Source: an uncultured Erysipelotrichaceae bacterium
GTDB lineage: Bacteria; Bacillota_I; Bacilli_A; RF39; UBA660
Length of the DNA stretch: 32,698 nucleotides
Direction: 5' to 3'
Assembly: GCA_902784095.1 (NCBI GenBank)
Contig: CACZTK010000014.1
Location: forward strand, 1-32,698
The translations under genes and the position numbers were made by a program. A model generated the notes under the pieces. The model was not told the origin of the DNA. It did no database searches and was given only the letters and a program-made list of their open reading frames with translations. Each line of letters begins with the position of its first letter. The first letter of the stretch is position 1. Shown here piece by piece: positions 7,776 through 16,197 of the stretch.

Positions 7776-9155
7776 ATGGAAAAAGAATGTGGATGGAAAA
7801 ATTTAAATGAAAATGAAAAAAATAGTATTTTAGATTTTAATGAAGGATATATAAAATTTTTAAATAGTTCAAAAACTGAACGTTTAGCAAATATGTTTAT
7901 TGTTAATGAACTAGAGAGTAAGGGTTTTGTTAATTTAAATAATTTAGAAGTTCTAAATAAGGGAGATAAAGTTTATTTTAATAATAGAGGAAAAAGTGTT
8001 TTTGCTGCTATTATTGGAGAAAATAAATTAGTAGATGGGGTTAATTTAATAGGTGCTCATATTGATTCACCAAGACTTGATTTAAAACCTAATCCATTAT
8101 ATGAAGATGCAAATCTTGCATTATTTAAAACTCATTATTATGGAGGAATAAAAAAATATCAATGGACAACTATTCCTCTAGCAATTCATGGAGTAGTTGT
8201 CAAACCTACTGGAGAAAAAATTAGTATTTCAATTGGTGAAGATGAAACTGATCCTGTATTTACAATTACTGATTTACTTCCTCATTTAGCAGTAAATCAG
8301 TCTGATAAAAAGTTAAGAGATGCAATTGAAGGAGAAAGCTTAAACCTTTTAGTTGGAAGTATTCCAAATAATGAAGAAAAAGAATCAATTAAGAAAAATA
8401 TATTAAATATATTAAAAGGAAAGTATGGAATTGAAGAATGTGATTTTGTAAGTTCAGAATTAGAAATTGTTCCTGCATTTAAAGCTAGAAGTTTAGGATT
8501 TGATAGAAGTATGGTAGCAGGTTATGGACAAGATGATAGAGTATGTTCATATGCAACATTAGAAGCAATTACTAGTTGCAGTAGTTCAGGATATACACAA
8601 ATAGCAATCTTTGCAGATAAAGAAGAAATTGGTAGTGTAGGAAATACGGGAATGTATTCTGATACTTTTGATTTATTTATTACTGATTTGTTAAATAAAG
8701 TAGGAGAAAATGAAGTTGGTGCAATTAATAAATTATATTGTAACTCAAGAATGCTTTCTGCAGATGTTGGAGCAGGAGTAGATCCTAATTACCAAGACGT
8801 ATCTGAGAAAAATAATGCATCATATATAGGTTATGGAATAGAACTTAATAAATATACTGGCTCTCGTGGTAAGAGTGGAGCAAGTGATGCTAATGCTGAA
8901 TTTGTAGGATTTGTTAGAGGTGTTTTTGAAAAGAATAATGTTAAATATCAAGTTTCTGAACTTGGTAAAGTAGATATTGGAGGAGGAGGAACTATTGCAT
9001 ATATCCTTGCTAATAAAGGAATAGATGTATTAGACTGTGGAGTTCCTGTAATTTCAATGCATTCACCATATGAAGTCACTAGTAAATATGATGTATATAC
9101 AGCATATAAAGCATATAAATCTTTTTATGAAAGTAATGATAAAGTAAGATATTAG
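7776..9155 (+). CDS. apeA: M18 family aminopeptidase
   Basis: A cytoplasmic dinuclear-zinc aminopeptidase that removes N-terminal, often acidic, residues from peptides. The family motifs are in order: GAHIDSPRLDLKP (first His ligand), GYGQDDR (bridging Asp), DKEEIGS (catalytic Glu and ligand), LSADVGAG, and near the C-terminus ISMHSPYEV (last His ligand). At 459 residues it has the usual full length. The motif variant QDDR, instead of the eukaryotic LDNR, is common in the clostridial M18 group. AGGAGG lies 6 bases before the ATG. It is a single-gene unit between terminators. The symbol follows M18 naming and is less certain than the family. Confidence 0.93.
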   Translation: MEKECGWKNLNENEKNSILDFNEGYIKFLNSSKTERLANMFIVNELESKGFVNLNNLEVLNKGDKVYFNNRGKSVFAAIIGENKLVDGVNLIGAHIDSPRLDLKPNPLYEDANLALFKTHYYGGIKKYQWTTIPLAIHGVVVKPTGEKISISIGEDETDPVFTITDLLPHLAVNQSDKKLRDAIEGESLNLLVGSIPNNEEKESIKKNILNILKGKYGIEECDFVSSELEIVPAFKARSLGFDRSMVAGYGQDDRVCSYATLEAITSCSSSGYTQIAIFADKEEIGSVGNTGMYSDTFDLFITDLLNKVGENEVGAINKLYCNSRMLSADVGAGVDPNYQDVSEKNNASYIGYGIELNKYTGSRGKSGASDANAEFVGFVRGVFEKNNVKYQVSELGKVDIGGGGTIAYILANKGIDVLDCGVPVISMHSPYEVTSKYDVYTAYKAYKSFYESNDKVRY

Positions 9156-9160
9156 AAAAG

Positions 9161-9210
9161 AAGACTTGTTATACTATGTAAAGTATGTAAAAACAAGTCT
9201 TTATTTTGTT
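9161..9210 (+). terminator. Terminator after the M18 gene
   Basis: AAGACTTGTT (9161-9170) pairs perfectly with AACAAGTCTT (9192-9201); the 21-base interior holds a smaller ATAC/GTAT pairing. A T-rich tail follows. Confidence 0.75.
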
Positions 9211-9237
9211 TACAAAAAATAAAAATTTAGTTATAAT
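9209..9237 (+). promoter_or_regulatory. Promoter of the TasA-like gene
   Basis: TTTACA (9209-9214), 17 bases, then consensus TATAAT (9232-9237). This is one of the best housekeeping-type promoters in the window. Transcription should start near 9244, so the start codon at 9263 has a leader of about 19 bases. Confidence 0.75.
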
Positions 9238-9262
9238 TTATTTAGATTAGAAGGTGACTAAT

Positions 9263-9832
9263 GTGGAAGAAAAAAATAGAAATAACAAATCAGGATTTTT
9301 AGTTTTAATACTTGTTGTATTAATACTTTTTATAGCAGTTGGTTATGCTGCATGGACAAAAGTGTACAATGGTGAGAAAGAAAATTCAATTGATACTGCT
9401 ACACTTATTCTTACGTTAGATGAGTCAAACAGTAATGAAATCGCTTTACTTAATACAGTACCAGTATCTGATACAAAGGGATTAACATTTAGACCATATA
9501 CATTTAAATTAAAAAATTCTGGTACGATAGCAGCAAAATATAGATTAAGAATTATTAACTATGAAAAAGGCTATACAAATGATGGTTGTAGTAGACTTGA
9601 TTGGTCAAATATTAGATATTCATTTAAAAAGAATAATGAGGTTGCTACTATTGGAAACTTAGGAGAAATTAATGGGGTTTTAAATATTGGTGAAATTGAT
9701 GCTTTAGAAACAAATACATATAGTTTGATTTTATGGATAAAGAGTGATGCTACTAACGAAGTAATGAATCAACATTTCCATGGAATGATTAAAGTCGATG
9801 CAATTCAAAGTGATCAAGAATTAGATGATTAA
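9263..9832 (+). CDS. Secreted or membrane-anchored TasA/CalY-like protein
   Basis: A 189-residue exported protein starting with GTG; AGAAGGTGA at 9249-9257 is its ribosome site, and the in-frame GTG at 9254 lies inside that site. Residues about 12-32 are one hydrophobic segment ending V-G-Y-A-A-W-T, then I-D-T-A-T-L-I-L-T-L-D and a beta-rich domain with the phrase FKLKNSGTIAAKYRL. The T-A-T-L-x-L-x-L-D start after a signal segment and the strand-N-S-G pattern resemble TasA/camelysin (SipW-dependent) matrix proteins; this is a resemblance, not proof. No SipW-type signal peptidase is adjacent. It has its own strong promoter and terminator, as expected for an abundant structural protein. Confidence 0.55.
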   Translation: MEEKNRNNKSGFLVLILVVLILFIAVGYAAWTKVYNGEKENSIDTATLILTLDESNSNEIALLNTVPVSDTKGLTFRPYTFKLKNSGTIAAKYRLRIINYEKGYTNDGCSRLDWSNIRYSFKKNNEVATIGNLGEINGVLNIGEIDALETNTYSLILWIKSDATNEVMNQHFHGMIKVDAIQSDQELDD

Positions 9833-9859
9833 AGACTTGAATTTAAGTCTTCTTTTTTT
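9832..9859 (+). terminator. Terminator after the TasA-like gene
   Basis: AAGACTT and AAGTCTT form a 7-bp stem with a 6-base loop, followed by C and seven T. The stem starts at the last base of the stop codon. Its stem sequence repeats that of the preceding M18 terminator. Confidence 0.85.
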
Positions 9860-9906
9860 AATACTTATGACATAAAATAAAGATATAACATTAAGGGTGT
9901 GGGAGA

Positions 9907-10998
9907 ATGAAAGCAATTATTTGTGCTGGAGGAACAGGTGGACATATCTATCCTGCTTTAGCTATCTTGAATAAGATAAAAGAAAAACAACCAGATAGTG
10001 AGATTTTATATATAGGTACAACAGATAGAATGGAACATGAATTAATTCCAAAATTAGGAATTGATTTTGTTGGTATTGAAATAAAGGGTTTAGACAGAAA
10101 AAATGTATTTAAGAATATAGAGGTTTATAAAAAATATAAAGCTGCTATCAAAAAAACTAAAGAAGTTATAAAAGAATTTAAACCAGATATTGTTATAGGT
10201 GCAGGTGGGTATATTACTTTACCAGTTTTAATTGCGGCTCATAGTTTAGGATGTAAAACTTTAATACATGAGCAAAATTCTATACCGGGACTTTCAAATA
10301 AGATTATTGCTAAGAATGCCGATAAAATATGTATATCTTTACCAAAAACAATGGAGTATTTTCCAAAAGATAAAGTTGTTTATACAGGTAATCCTAGAAG
10401 TGAAGAATTAATTGATATAAAAAAAGAAAGTAAAAAAAGTTTTGGATTAGATGAAAATAAGAAATTAGTTATAATTGTCATGGGGTCCTTAGGATCTACT
10501 ACTATGACTAAAAAAATAAAAGATTTAATTCCAAAATTTAAGGATAAAAATTATCAAGTGCTAGTTATTACTGGTAAATCCTATTATGATTCATATAATG
10601 AAATAGATAGACCTAAGAATGTGACTATTGTTCCTTTTTTAGAAAACTTTATATCATTACTTAAATCTACTGATTTAATAATATCTAGAGCAGGAGCTTC
10701 TACAATTGCAGAGATAACAGCAATAGGTTTACCATCAATATTAGTACCATCTCCATATGTAACAAATAATCATCAATATAAGAATGCCAAAGAACTTGAA
10801 AGTATTGGTGCAGCAAAATTAATTACAGAAGATGAGTTTTCTTCAAATGTAATTATAAAAGAGATTTCTAATATATTGGATAATCCTGCTAATTATAAAA
10901 AGATGAAAGAAGCATCAATGAAATTAGGAATTCATGATTCTAGTACAAGGATATATAATGAAATAGAAAAACTTACAAAGGATGAAGAAAATGAATAA
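9907..10998 (+). CDS. murG: UDP-GlcNAc:lipid I N-acetylglucosaminyltransferase MurG
   Basis: Adds GlcNAc to lipid I to make lipid II on the inner membrane face. Motifs: the N-terminal GGTGGHIYPA loop, GAGGYITLP, the acceptor-site HEQNSIPG, the second-domain GS loop (VMGSLGS), and the UDP-GlcNAc site SRAGASTIAE with LVPSPY and NHQYKNA. Its 363 residues are standard length. AAGGGTG lies 7 bases before the ATG; a TATAAC at 9884-9889 is the likely -10, with no clear -35. The gene overlaps murB by 8 bases and begins a murG-murB-divIB unit, as in Bacillus. Confidence 0.97.
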   Translation: MKAIICAGGTGGHIYPALAILNKIKEKQPDSEILYIGTTDRMEHELIPKLGIDFVGIEIKGLDRKNVFKNIEVYKKYKAAIKKTKEVIKEFKPDIVIGAGGYITLPVLIAAHSLGCKTLIHEQNSIPGLSNKIIAKNADKICISLPKTMEYFPKDKVVYTGNPRSEELIDIKKESKKSFGLDENKKLVIIVMGSLGSTTMTKKIKDLIPKFKDKNYQVLVITGKSYYDSYNEIDRPKNVTIVPFLENFISLLKSTDLIISRAGASTIAEITAIGLPSILVPSPYVTNNHQYKNAKELESIGAAKLITEDEFSSNVIIKEISNILDNPANYKKMKEASMKLGIHDSSTRIYNEIEKLTKDEENE

Positions 10999-11896
10999 TT
11001 GGATAAGTGAGTTAAAAGAATTAAATATAGGTAAAATAGAGACATCGGTTTCTCTAAAAAAATATACTACTTATAAAATAGGTGGTAAAGCTTCATGTAT
11101 TGTGTATCCAAAAAATACAACTTCATTAATAAAGTTGTTAAAGTTTGCTAGAAGAAAGAACATTAAATATAAGATGTTAGGAAATGGTTCTAATTTAATA
11201 TTTAGTGATAATGATTATGATGGTATTTTAATTAAATTAAATGAGTTTGATAATATAGAAATATATGGAAGAAAAATAAAAGTAGGAGCAGGTTATTCAT
11301 TAATGAAATTATCACGTGTTGCTCAAAAAAATGCTTTAACAGGTTTAGAGTTTGCAGCAGGTATTCCAGGTACTATTGGTGGAGCAATTTTTATGAATGC
11401 TGGTGCATATAAAAGTGATATGGGATATATTGTTCAAACAGTTAAAGTATTAACTCCAGATTATAAGGTTGTTGAATTTGAAAATAAAGAGTTAGGTTTT
11501 CATTACCGTACATCATTTTTGAAAAAGCATAAAGATTTTATTTGCTTGGAGGCTGTTTTGAGACTTGAAAAAGGTGATAAAACAAAAATCGCTGAAGTTA
11601 TGAAAAACCGTCTTAAGAGAAGAGTTGAATCACAACCACTTAATTATCCAAGTGCAGGTAGTGTCTTTAGAAATCCTAAAGATATGTTTGCTGGTGAGTT
11701 GATAGAAAAAGCAGGTTTAAAAGGTAAAAAAATAGGTGGAGCAATGATTAGTGATAAACATGCTAATTTTATTGTTAATACAGGTAATGCTAGTAGCGAA
11801 GATGTTAAAAAATTAATTACATTAGCTCAAGAAACTGTTAAAGAAAAATATAATGTTGATTTATTATTAGAACAAGAATATGTAAATTGGGAGTAA
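10991..11896 (+). CDS. murB: UDP-N-acetylenolpyruvoylglucosamine reductase MurB
   Basis: FAD enzyme reducing UDP-GlcNAc-enolpyruvate to UDP-MurNAc with NADPH. FAD-domain motifs are YTTYKIGGKA, LGNGSNL and AAGIPGTIGGAIFMNAGAY. The catalytic region has YRTSF, PSAGSVFRNP with the proton-donor Ser, and a C-terminal E in LLEQEYV. The YRxS loop and about 301 residues fit the type II MurB of Firmicutes. An in-frame ATG at 10982 abuts the AAAGGA ribosome site, so the ATG at 10991, 8 bases after it, is preferred. The start lies inside murG, implying coupling. Confidence 0.96.
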   Translation: MNNWISELKELNIGKIETSVSLKKYTTYKIGGKASCIVYPKNTTSLIKLLKFARRKNIKYKMLGNGSNLIFSDNDYDGILIKLNEFDNIEIYGRKIKVGAGYSLMKLSRVAQKNALTGLEFAAGIPGTIGGAIFMNAGAYKSDMGYIVQTVKVLTPDYKVVEFENKELGFHYRTSFLKKHKDFICLEAVLRLEKGDKTKIAEVMKNRLKRRVESQPLNYPSAGSVFRNPKDMFAGELIEKAGLKGKKIGGAMISDKHANFIVNTGNASSEDVKKLITLAQETVKEKYNVDLLLEQEYVNWE

Positions 11897-11900
11897 TAAT

Positions 11901-12590
11901 ATGGCAAAAAAACTAGTAAAGAGGAGAAAATTAAAAGTATTTACATTGCTTCTAGTACTTATAATACTAGGACTTTTTGCTTTACTAGTCTATTTTGGAA
12001 TAAATGATAGTATAAAAAACATTGTTATTAAAAATACAAGTTATTTAAATGATGATTATATAATTGATTTAGCCTCTATTAAGGAATATCCAAGTTTTTG
12101 GTTAACTAGTACTCATAAAATGAAAAAGAAAATTGAAAAGAGTCCTTATATAGAAAAAGTTAAAATCAAAAGAAAATTTTATAATGTTTTAGAAATTGAT
12201 GTAAAAGAAAATGTTCCTTTATTTGTTTATGAAGGGAATCATAAAATAGTTTTTGAAAATAAAGAAGAAGTAGATGAATTATCAGAAATAGAGTTATTTA
12301 GAGTACCTAGACTTATGAATTATGTACCTGATAATAAATATGAACAATTTATTAAGGGACTAGGTAAAATTGATAAAGATATTTTGGGTAAAGTATCTGA
12401 AATTACATATACACCAAATGATTTTGATAAAGATAGATTTTTATTGTATATGGATGATGGAAATAGTGTTTATTTAACAATTACTAAATTTAGAATGCTA
12501 AATTATTATAATAAAGTATTACCTCAATTGGATGGTAAGAAGGGTATTTTATATTTAGATAGTGGTAATCACTTTAAAATTATGAAATAA
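11901..12590 (+). CDS. divIB: Cell-division protein DivIB/FtsQ
   Basis: Divisome scaffold that joins FtsL/DivIC. A basic cytoplasmic N-terminus (K-K-L-V-K-R-R-K) precedes one membrane helix at about residues 13-34. An extracellular POTRA domain begins with I-K-N-I-V-I-K-N-T-S-Y, contains SPYIEKVKIKR and P-L-F-V-Y-E-G, and is followed by a beta domain and a short C-terminus. At 229 residues it is somewhat shorter than B. subtilis DivIB. GGGAG in the end of murB serves as the ribosome site. The operon ends at the palindromic terminator shared with lexA. Confidence 0.92.
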   Translation: MAKKLVKRRKLKVFTLLLVLIILGLFALLVYFGINDSIKNIVIKNTSYLNDDYIIDLASIKEYPSFWLTSTHKMKKKIEKSPYIEKVKIKRKFYNVLEIDVKENVPLFVYEGNHKIVFENKEEVDELSEIELFRVPRLMNYVPDNKYEQFIKGLGKIDKDILGKVSEITYTPNDFDKDRFLLYMDDGNSVYLTITKFRMLNYYNKVLPQLDGKKGILYLDSGNHFKIMK

Positions 12591-12620
12591 AAAAAGATGA
12601 TTAATCATCTTTTTCTTTTT
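12591..12620. terminator. Bidirectional terminator between divIB and lexA
   Basis: A perfect 24-bp palindrome (12591-12614) centred on GATGATTAATCATC has A-runs on the left and T-runs on the right. It therefore forms a stem plus U-tract on both strands, and the two operons are convergent. Confidence 0.88.
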
Positions 12621-13237
12621 TAAAATTTTCTATATAAACCAATGGCTTTACCTAAAATTGTAACTTCTGATAATATAATTGGATCCATAGTGTCGTTTTC
12701 TGGTTGTAATCTAAAGTAACCATTTTCTTTATAGAAAGTTTTTACAGTTACTTCATTCTCGTTATTCATCGCAACAACTGTATCACCATTTTTTGCAGTG
12801 TTACATCTTTCTACTATTAATATATCTCCATCATATATTCCTACGTTTATCATAGATTCACCACTTACTTTTAAAGTAAATACTTCATCTTTATTAGCAA
12901 TTAGATATGCTGGTAGTGAAAAATATTCATCAGGAGTTTCAATTGCTTCTATTGGAGTACCAGCAGTTACTTTTCCAAGTAGAGGAACATCAATTACATT
13001 TTCATTTACTTCTTCAAATTCATTTGGAACTAGTATCTCAATTGTTCTGTTTTTACTTGTATCTTTTCTTATATATCCCTTTTTTTCTAATTGTGTCAAG
13101 TGAAAGTGGATAGTTGCTGGTGAATGAAGATTTGCTTCTTGACCTATTTCTCTAACGGTAGGTGCATAGCCATTTTTTGCTTTTAACTTTTTTAATATTT
13201 GTAAAATGTCTGCTTGTCTATTAGTAAGTTTTTCCAT
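12620..13237 (-). CDS. lexA: SOS repressor LexA
   Basis: A 205-residue repressor that self-cleaves when bound to RecA filaments. The N-terminal winged helix has TNRQADIL, PTVREIG and a recognition helix SPATIHFHLTQLEKKGYI. The autocleavage bond is A92-G93 in VTAGTP. The catalytic Ser is S128 in SGESM and the Lys is K166 in VTVKTF, spaced as in B. subtilis LexA. GGGAGG precedes the ATG. The upstream region is shared with a divergent small gene and holds candidate LexA boxes, so lexA is probably autoregulated. Confidence 0.97.
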   Translation of the reverse strand: MEKLTNRQADILQILKKLKAKNGYAPTVREIGQEANLHSPATIHFHLTQLEKKGYIRKDTSKNRTIEILVPNEFEEVNENVIDVPLLGKVTAGTPIEAIETPDEYFSLPAYLIANKDEVFTLKVSGESMINVGIYDGDILIVERCNTAKNGDTVVAMNNENEVTVKTFYKENGYFRLQPENDTMDPIILSEVTILGKAIGLYRKF

Positions 13238-13260
13238 AACTTTCCTCCCTTTATATTTTT

Positions 13261-13289
13261 AGTTTACCACTACAAGTGTCAAATGTCAA
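13261..13289 (-). promoter_or_regulatory. lexA promoter (minus strand)
   Basis: On the minus strand, TTGACA (plus 13284-13289), a 17-base spacer and TAAACT (plus 13261-13266). The octamer ACAAGTGT (plus 13272-13279) lies within the spacer, as it does in the divergent promoter. Confidence 0.6.
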
Positions 13290-13300
13290 ACAAATGTTTT
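13287..13300. promoter_or_regulatory. Candidate LexA box 2
   Basis: CAAACAAATGTTTT matches the B. subtilis SOS box pattern (CGAAC, R-N-R-Y, GTTYG) at 12 of 14 positions. It overlaps the -35 of the lexA promoter and lies just upstream of the divergent promoter. Confidence 0.5.
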
Positions 13301-13309
13301 AAAAATATA

Positions 13310-13338
13310 TTGACACGAACAAGTGTACGAGTTATACT
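13310..13338 (+). promoter_or_regulatory. Promoter of the SOS small-protein gene
   Basis: Consensus TTGACA (13310-13315), exactly 17 bases, then TATACT (13333-13338). The 17-base spacer contains the best LexA box, so repressor binding would block the polymerase directly. The expected start of transcription is near 13345. Confidence 0.8.
13316..13329. promoter_or_regulatory. Candidate LexA box 1
   Basis: CGAACAAGTGTACG matches 13 of 14 positions of the Gram-positive SOS box (CGAAC, R-N-R-Y, GTTYG). It sits between the -35 and -10 of a near-consensus promoter. Confidence 0.72.
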
Positions 13339-13369
13339 TGATTTATCAAAAGAAAGGAGAGGATTGATT

Positions 13370-13522
13370 ATGAAAAAGATAGTAAAAGGAGGATTATTTC
13401 TTACATTTATATATCTTATGGCTATAGTTTCAACTCTATTAATTACTGATAGAGTAGCTGAACTTGATGCTAAAGATTTACGTAATAATAATTCATCTTT
13501 ATCTATTAATGTAGCTAGATAG
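13370..13522 (+). CDS. SOS-controlled 50-residue membrane protein (YneA/SosA-position)
   Basis: A small single-pass membrane protein: basic start M-K-K-I-V-K, hydrophobic segment at about residues 7-26 (GGLFLTFIYLMAIVSTLLIT), then a short polar tail. The in-frame region upstream to 13214 covers the lexA promoter and is not translated; AAAGGAGAGG at 13353-13362 sets the start at 13370. In other Firmicutes the gene divergent from lexA encodes an SOS-induced division inhibitor (YneA in Bacillus, SosA in Staphylococcus). This protein shares position, promoter control and topology, but it is shorter, lacks LysM and shows no clear sequence match. A role in delaying division during DNA damage is inference. 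Confidence 0.7.
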   Translation: MKKIVKGGLFLTFIYLMAIVSTLLITDRVAELDAKDLRNNNSSLSINVAR

Positions 13523-13539
13523 ATTCACTTAGAAAAATA

Positions 13540-13548
13540 TGTTATAAT
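13540..13548 (+). promoter_or_regulatory. Extended -10 promoter of polA-mutM
   Basis: TGT followed by consensus TATAAT (13543-13548), with no clear -35. Transcription would start at about 13555, where the AGGTGA ribosome site begins, giving a leader of about 12 bases before the polA ATG. Confidence 0.55.
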
Positions 13549-13566
13549 ATTTTTAGGTGATATTTT

Positions 13567-16182
13567 ATGAAAAAAGTTATATTAGTAGATGGTAATAATT
13601 TATTATTCAGAAGCTATTATGCAACTGCATACCAAGGTGTGATAATGAGAAATTCTAAAGGATTTCCTACTAATGCATTATATGGTTTTATTAACATGAT
13701 GAATAAAATTGTTAAAGAAGAAGAACCAAGTTATATTCTAGTGGCATTTGATAAAGGAAAATCCTTTAGACACACTAAGTATGATTTTTATAAAGGTGGT
13801 AGAGCGGCAACTCCAGATGATTTGAAATTACAATTTCCTATGGCAAAAGAAGTTTTAAATGCAATGGGAATAAAATACTTTGAAATTGATAATTATGAAG
13901 CAGATGATATCATTGGTACAGTTGCAAGAATAGTAGATGAAGAAGATCAGTTTATCGCAACAATTGTAAGTAGTGATAAAGATTTACTTCAGTTAATAAG
14001 TGATGAAGTTGATGTAAAACTTTTGAAAACGAGCGGATTTATTAGGATGGATAAAGAAGAATTTAAAAATACTTATGGTGTAGATCCTATTAGAATGATT
14101 GACTTAAAAGCACTTATGGGGGATTCTAGTGATAATATTCCTGGTGTAAAGGGAATAGGAGAAAAAACTGCCATCAATTTACTTTCAAAATATGAAAACT
14201 TAGATAATCTATATAGTAATATTGATTCTGTTACAGGAAAAACAAAAGAAAAATTAATAAATGATAAAGATAATGCATATATGAGTTATGAAATGGCAAC
14301 TATATATAGAGAAGTTCCACTTGATTTTCAATTAGAAGATTTAAAGTATGAAGGACTTGATTTAGACAATTATATAAAAGTATTAAAAGAATTAGAGTTT
14401 AATTCATTATTAAGAAAACTTGATGTTAATACTAGTGATATTTTAGAAGAAAAAGAAGAAAAGCAAAGACAAGAATTAATTATTAAAGATATAAAAGATT
14501 TTAATAAGGAAAAAGAGTTTTCATATTATATTGAACTAGATAATTTGATATATAATAAAGCAAATATTATTGGAATTGGTCTATATGATGGAGAATTTGG
14601 TTATTATTTAGATAAAGACAATATAGATGAATATAATGATATATTCTCATCAATATATAATAAGTTTACGTATGATTTAAAGAAAAATATTGTTTTACTT
14701 AATAAAATTGGTGTAAAAGAAAAAAATACTACGTTCGATTTAATGATTGCTTTATACTTATTAAATTATACTGTTAAAGATGATATTAGTTTTGTAGCTA
14801 AAAGTTTTGATTATGATATTATCTCATATGAGGATTTATATGGAACAGAAAAGAGAAAGAAAGAATTAGATTCAGAACAAGTAAAAAATGTAATTATTGA
14901 AAAAGCTAAATTTATTTATGAGGTTAGAGAAGAAGTAGAAAAGAAATTAGAAATAGAACAATCAGCTAATTTATATAGAGATATAGAACATCCATTATCT
15001 AGGGTTCTTGCTGATATGGAGATTACTGGAATAAGGGCAAGTTCTACATATTTAAAAGAGATTGCAAGTGATTTAGAAAAGCATATTAAAGAGATAGAGG
15101 AATCTATACACTTAGATGCAGGTGAAGCGTTTAATATTATGTCTACTAAGCAACTTGGTGAAGTTTTATTTGAAAAACTTGGTATTAAATATCCTAAACG
15201 TTTAAAAGGAGAAAAATATTCAACTAATAAAGAAATACTAGATAAAATAGTAGATGAACATCCCATAGTTAGAAAAGTATTAGAATATAGAACTTTAATG
15301 AAACTTTATACTAATTATGCAATAGGACTTGATAATGAAATAAGAGAAGATGGAAAAATTCATACTATATTTACTCAAACATTAACAAGAACAGGTAGAC
15401 TTTCTAGTGTTAATCCTAATTTACAAAATATACCTGCAAGAAAAGAGTATTCTAAACTTATTCGTAAAGCATTTATTCCAGAAGAAAATTCAGTACTATT
15501 ATCTTCAGATTATTCACAAGTTGAATTAAGAATTTTTGCAGCAATGTCTAATGCTACTAATTTAATTGAGGCATTTAAAAATAATCAAGATATTCATGCT
15601 AAAACAGCATCTGATATATTTCATATTCCACTTGAAGATGTAACTAAAGATGAACGTCGTACAGCAAAGGCAGTTAATTTTGGTATATTATATGGAATAA
15701 GTAGTTTTGGTTTATCTGAAGATTTAGGAATTGATATAAAAACAGCTAAATCATTTATAGATAATTATTTAGATACATATCCAGGTATTAAAGAATATAT
15801 GGAAGAAGAGAAGAAAGAAGCATATCAAAATGGTTATGTAACAACATTGATGAATAGAAAAAGAGAAATTCCAGAATTGCGTGATAAAAACTATGTTATT
15901 AGAAGTGCAGGAGAACGAATTGCTTTGAATACTCCAATTCAAGGAACTGCTGCTGATATTTTAAAGAAGGCTATGGTAGAAATATATGATGAGTTTAAAA
16001 AGCGTGGATTAAAGAGTAAAATGTTATTACAAGTACACGATGAATTAGTATTTAATGTTTATAATGATGAACTTTCTGAAGTAAAAGATATAGTTAAGAG
16101 TATAATGGAGAATACTTATCAATTGAGTGTACCATTGAAAGTAGAAATAGAAACTGGATCTAATTGGTATGAAGCAAAATAA
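13567..16182 (+). CDS. polA: DNA polymerase I
   Basis: Fills gaps and removes RNA primers during repair and lagging-strand maturation. The N-terminal 5' nuclease (about residues 1-290) keeps its metal ligands: VDGNN, AFDKGKSFRH, NYEADDIIG, SSDKDLLQL and GDSSDNIPG. The middle 3'-5' exonuclease fold lacks key acidic residues: the E. coli D-T-E-T motif reads Y-I-E-L, and the last Asp aligns with a Lys, so proofreading is probably lost, as in Bacillus PolA. The polymerase has motif A SSDYSQVELR (near 645), motif B RRTAKAVNFGILYG (near 700) and motif C QVHDE (H824-D825). Its 871 residues are typical. mutM follows 15 bases later. Confidence 0.98.
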   Translation: MKKVILVDGNNLLFRSYYATAYQGVIMRNSKGFPTNALYGFINMMNKIVKEEEPSYILVAFDKGKSFRHTKYDFYKGGRAATPDDLKLQFPMAKEVLNAMGIKYFEIDNYEADDIIGTVARIVDEEDQFIATIVSSDKDLLQLISDEVDVKLLKTSGFIRMDKEEFKNTYGVDPIRMIDLKALMGDSSDNIPGVKGIGEKTAINLLSKYENLDNLYSNIDSVTGKTKEKLINDKDNAYMSYEMATIYREVPLDFQLEDLKYEGLDLDNYIKVLKELEFNSLLRKLDVNTSDILEEKEEKQRQELIIKDIKDFNKEKEFSYYIELDNLIYNKANIIGIGLYDGEFGYYLDKDNIDEYNDIFSSIYNKFTYDLKKNIVLLNKIGVKEKNTTFDLMIALYLLNYTVKDDISFVAKSFDYDIISYEDLYGTEKRKKELDSEQVKNVIIEKAKFIYEVREEVEKKLEIEQSANLYRDIEHPLSRVLADMEITGIRASSTYLKEIASDLEKHIKEIEESIHLDAGEAFNIMSTKQLGEVLFEKLGIKYPKRLKGEKYSTNKEILDKIVDEHPIVRKVLEYRTLMKLYTNYAIGLDNEIREDGKIHTIFTQTLTRTGRLSSVNPNLQNIPARKEYSKLIRKAFIPEENSVLLSSDYSQVELRIFAAMSNATNLIEAFKNNQDIHAKTASDIFHIPLEDVTKDERRTAKAVNFGILYGISSFGLSEDLGIDIKTAKSFIDNYLDTYPGIKEYMEEEKKEAYQNGYVTTLMNRKREIPELRDKNYVIRSAGERIALNTPIQGTAADILKKAMVEIYDEFKKRGLKSKMLLQVHDELVFNVYNDELSEVKDIVKSIMENTYQLSVPLKVEIETGSNWYEAK

Positions 16183-16197
16183 AGTAGGTGAAATAAT

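Noticed and set aside
12798-13113. Two plus-strand open frames within lexA
   Set aside because: Both are antisense to the well-conserved LexA coding sequence and lack ribosome sites.
13214-13369. N-terminal extension of the SOS small protein
   Set aside because: The extended frame covers the lexA start, both promoters and all LexA boxes; the strong ribosome site and promoter place the start at 13370.
14916-15266. Minus-strand open frame inside polA
   Set aside because: Antisense to conserved polymerase sequence, with no start signal.
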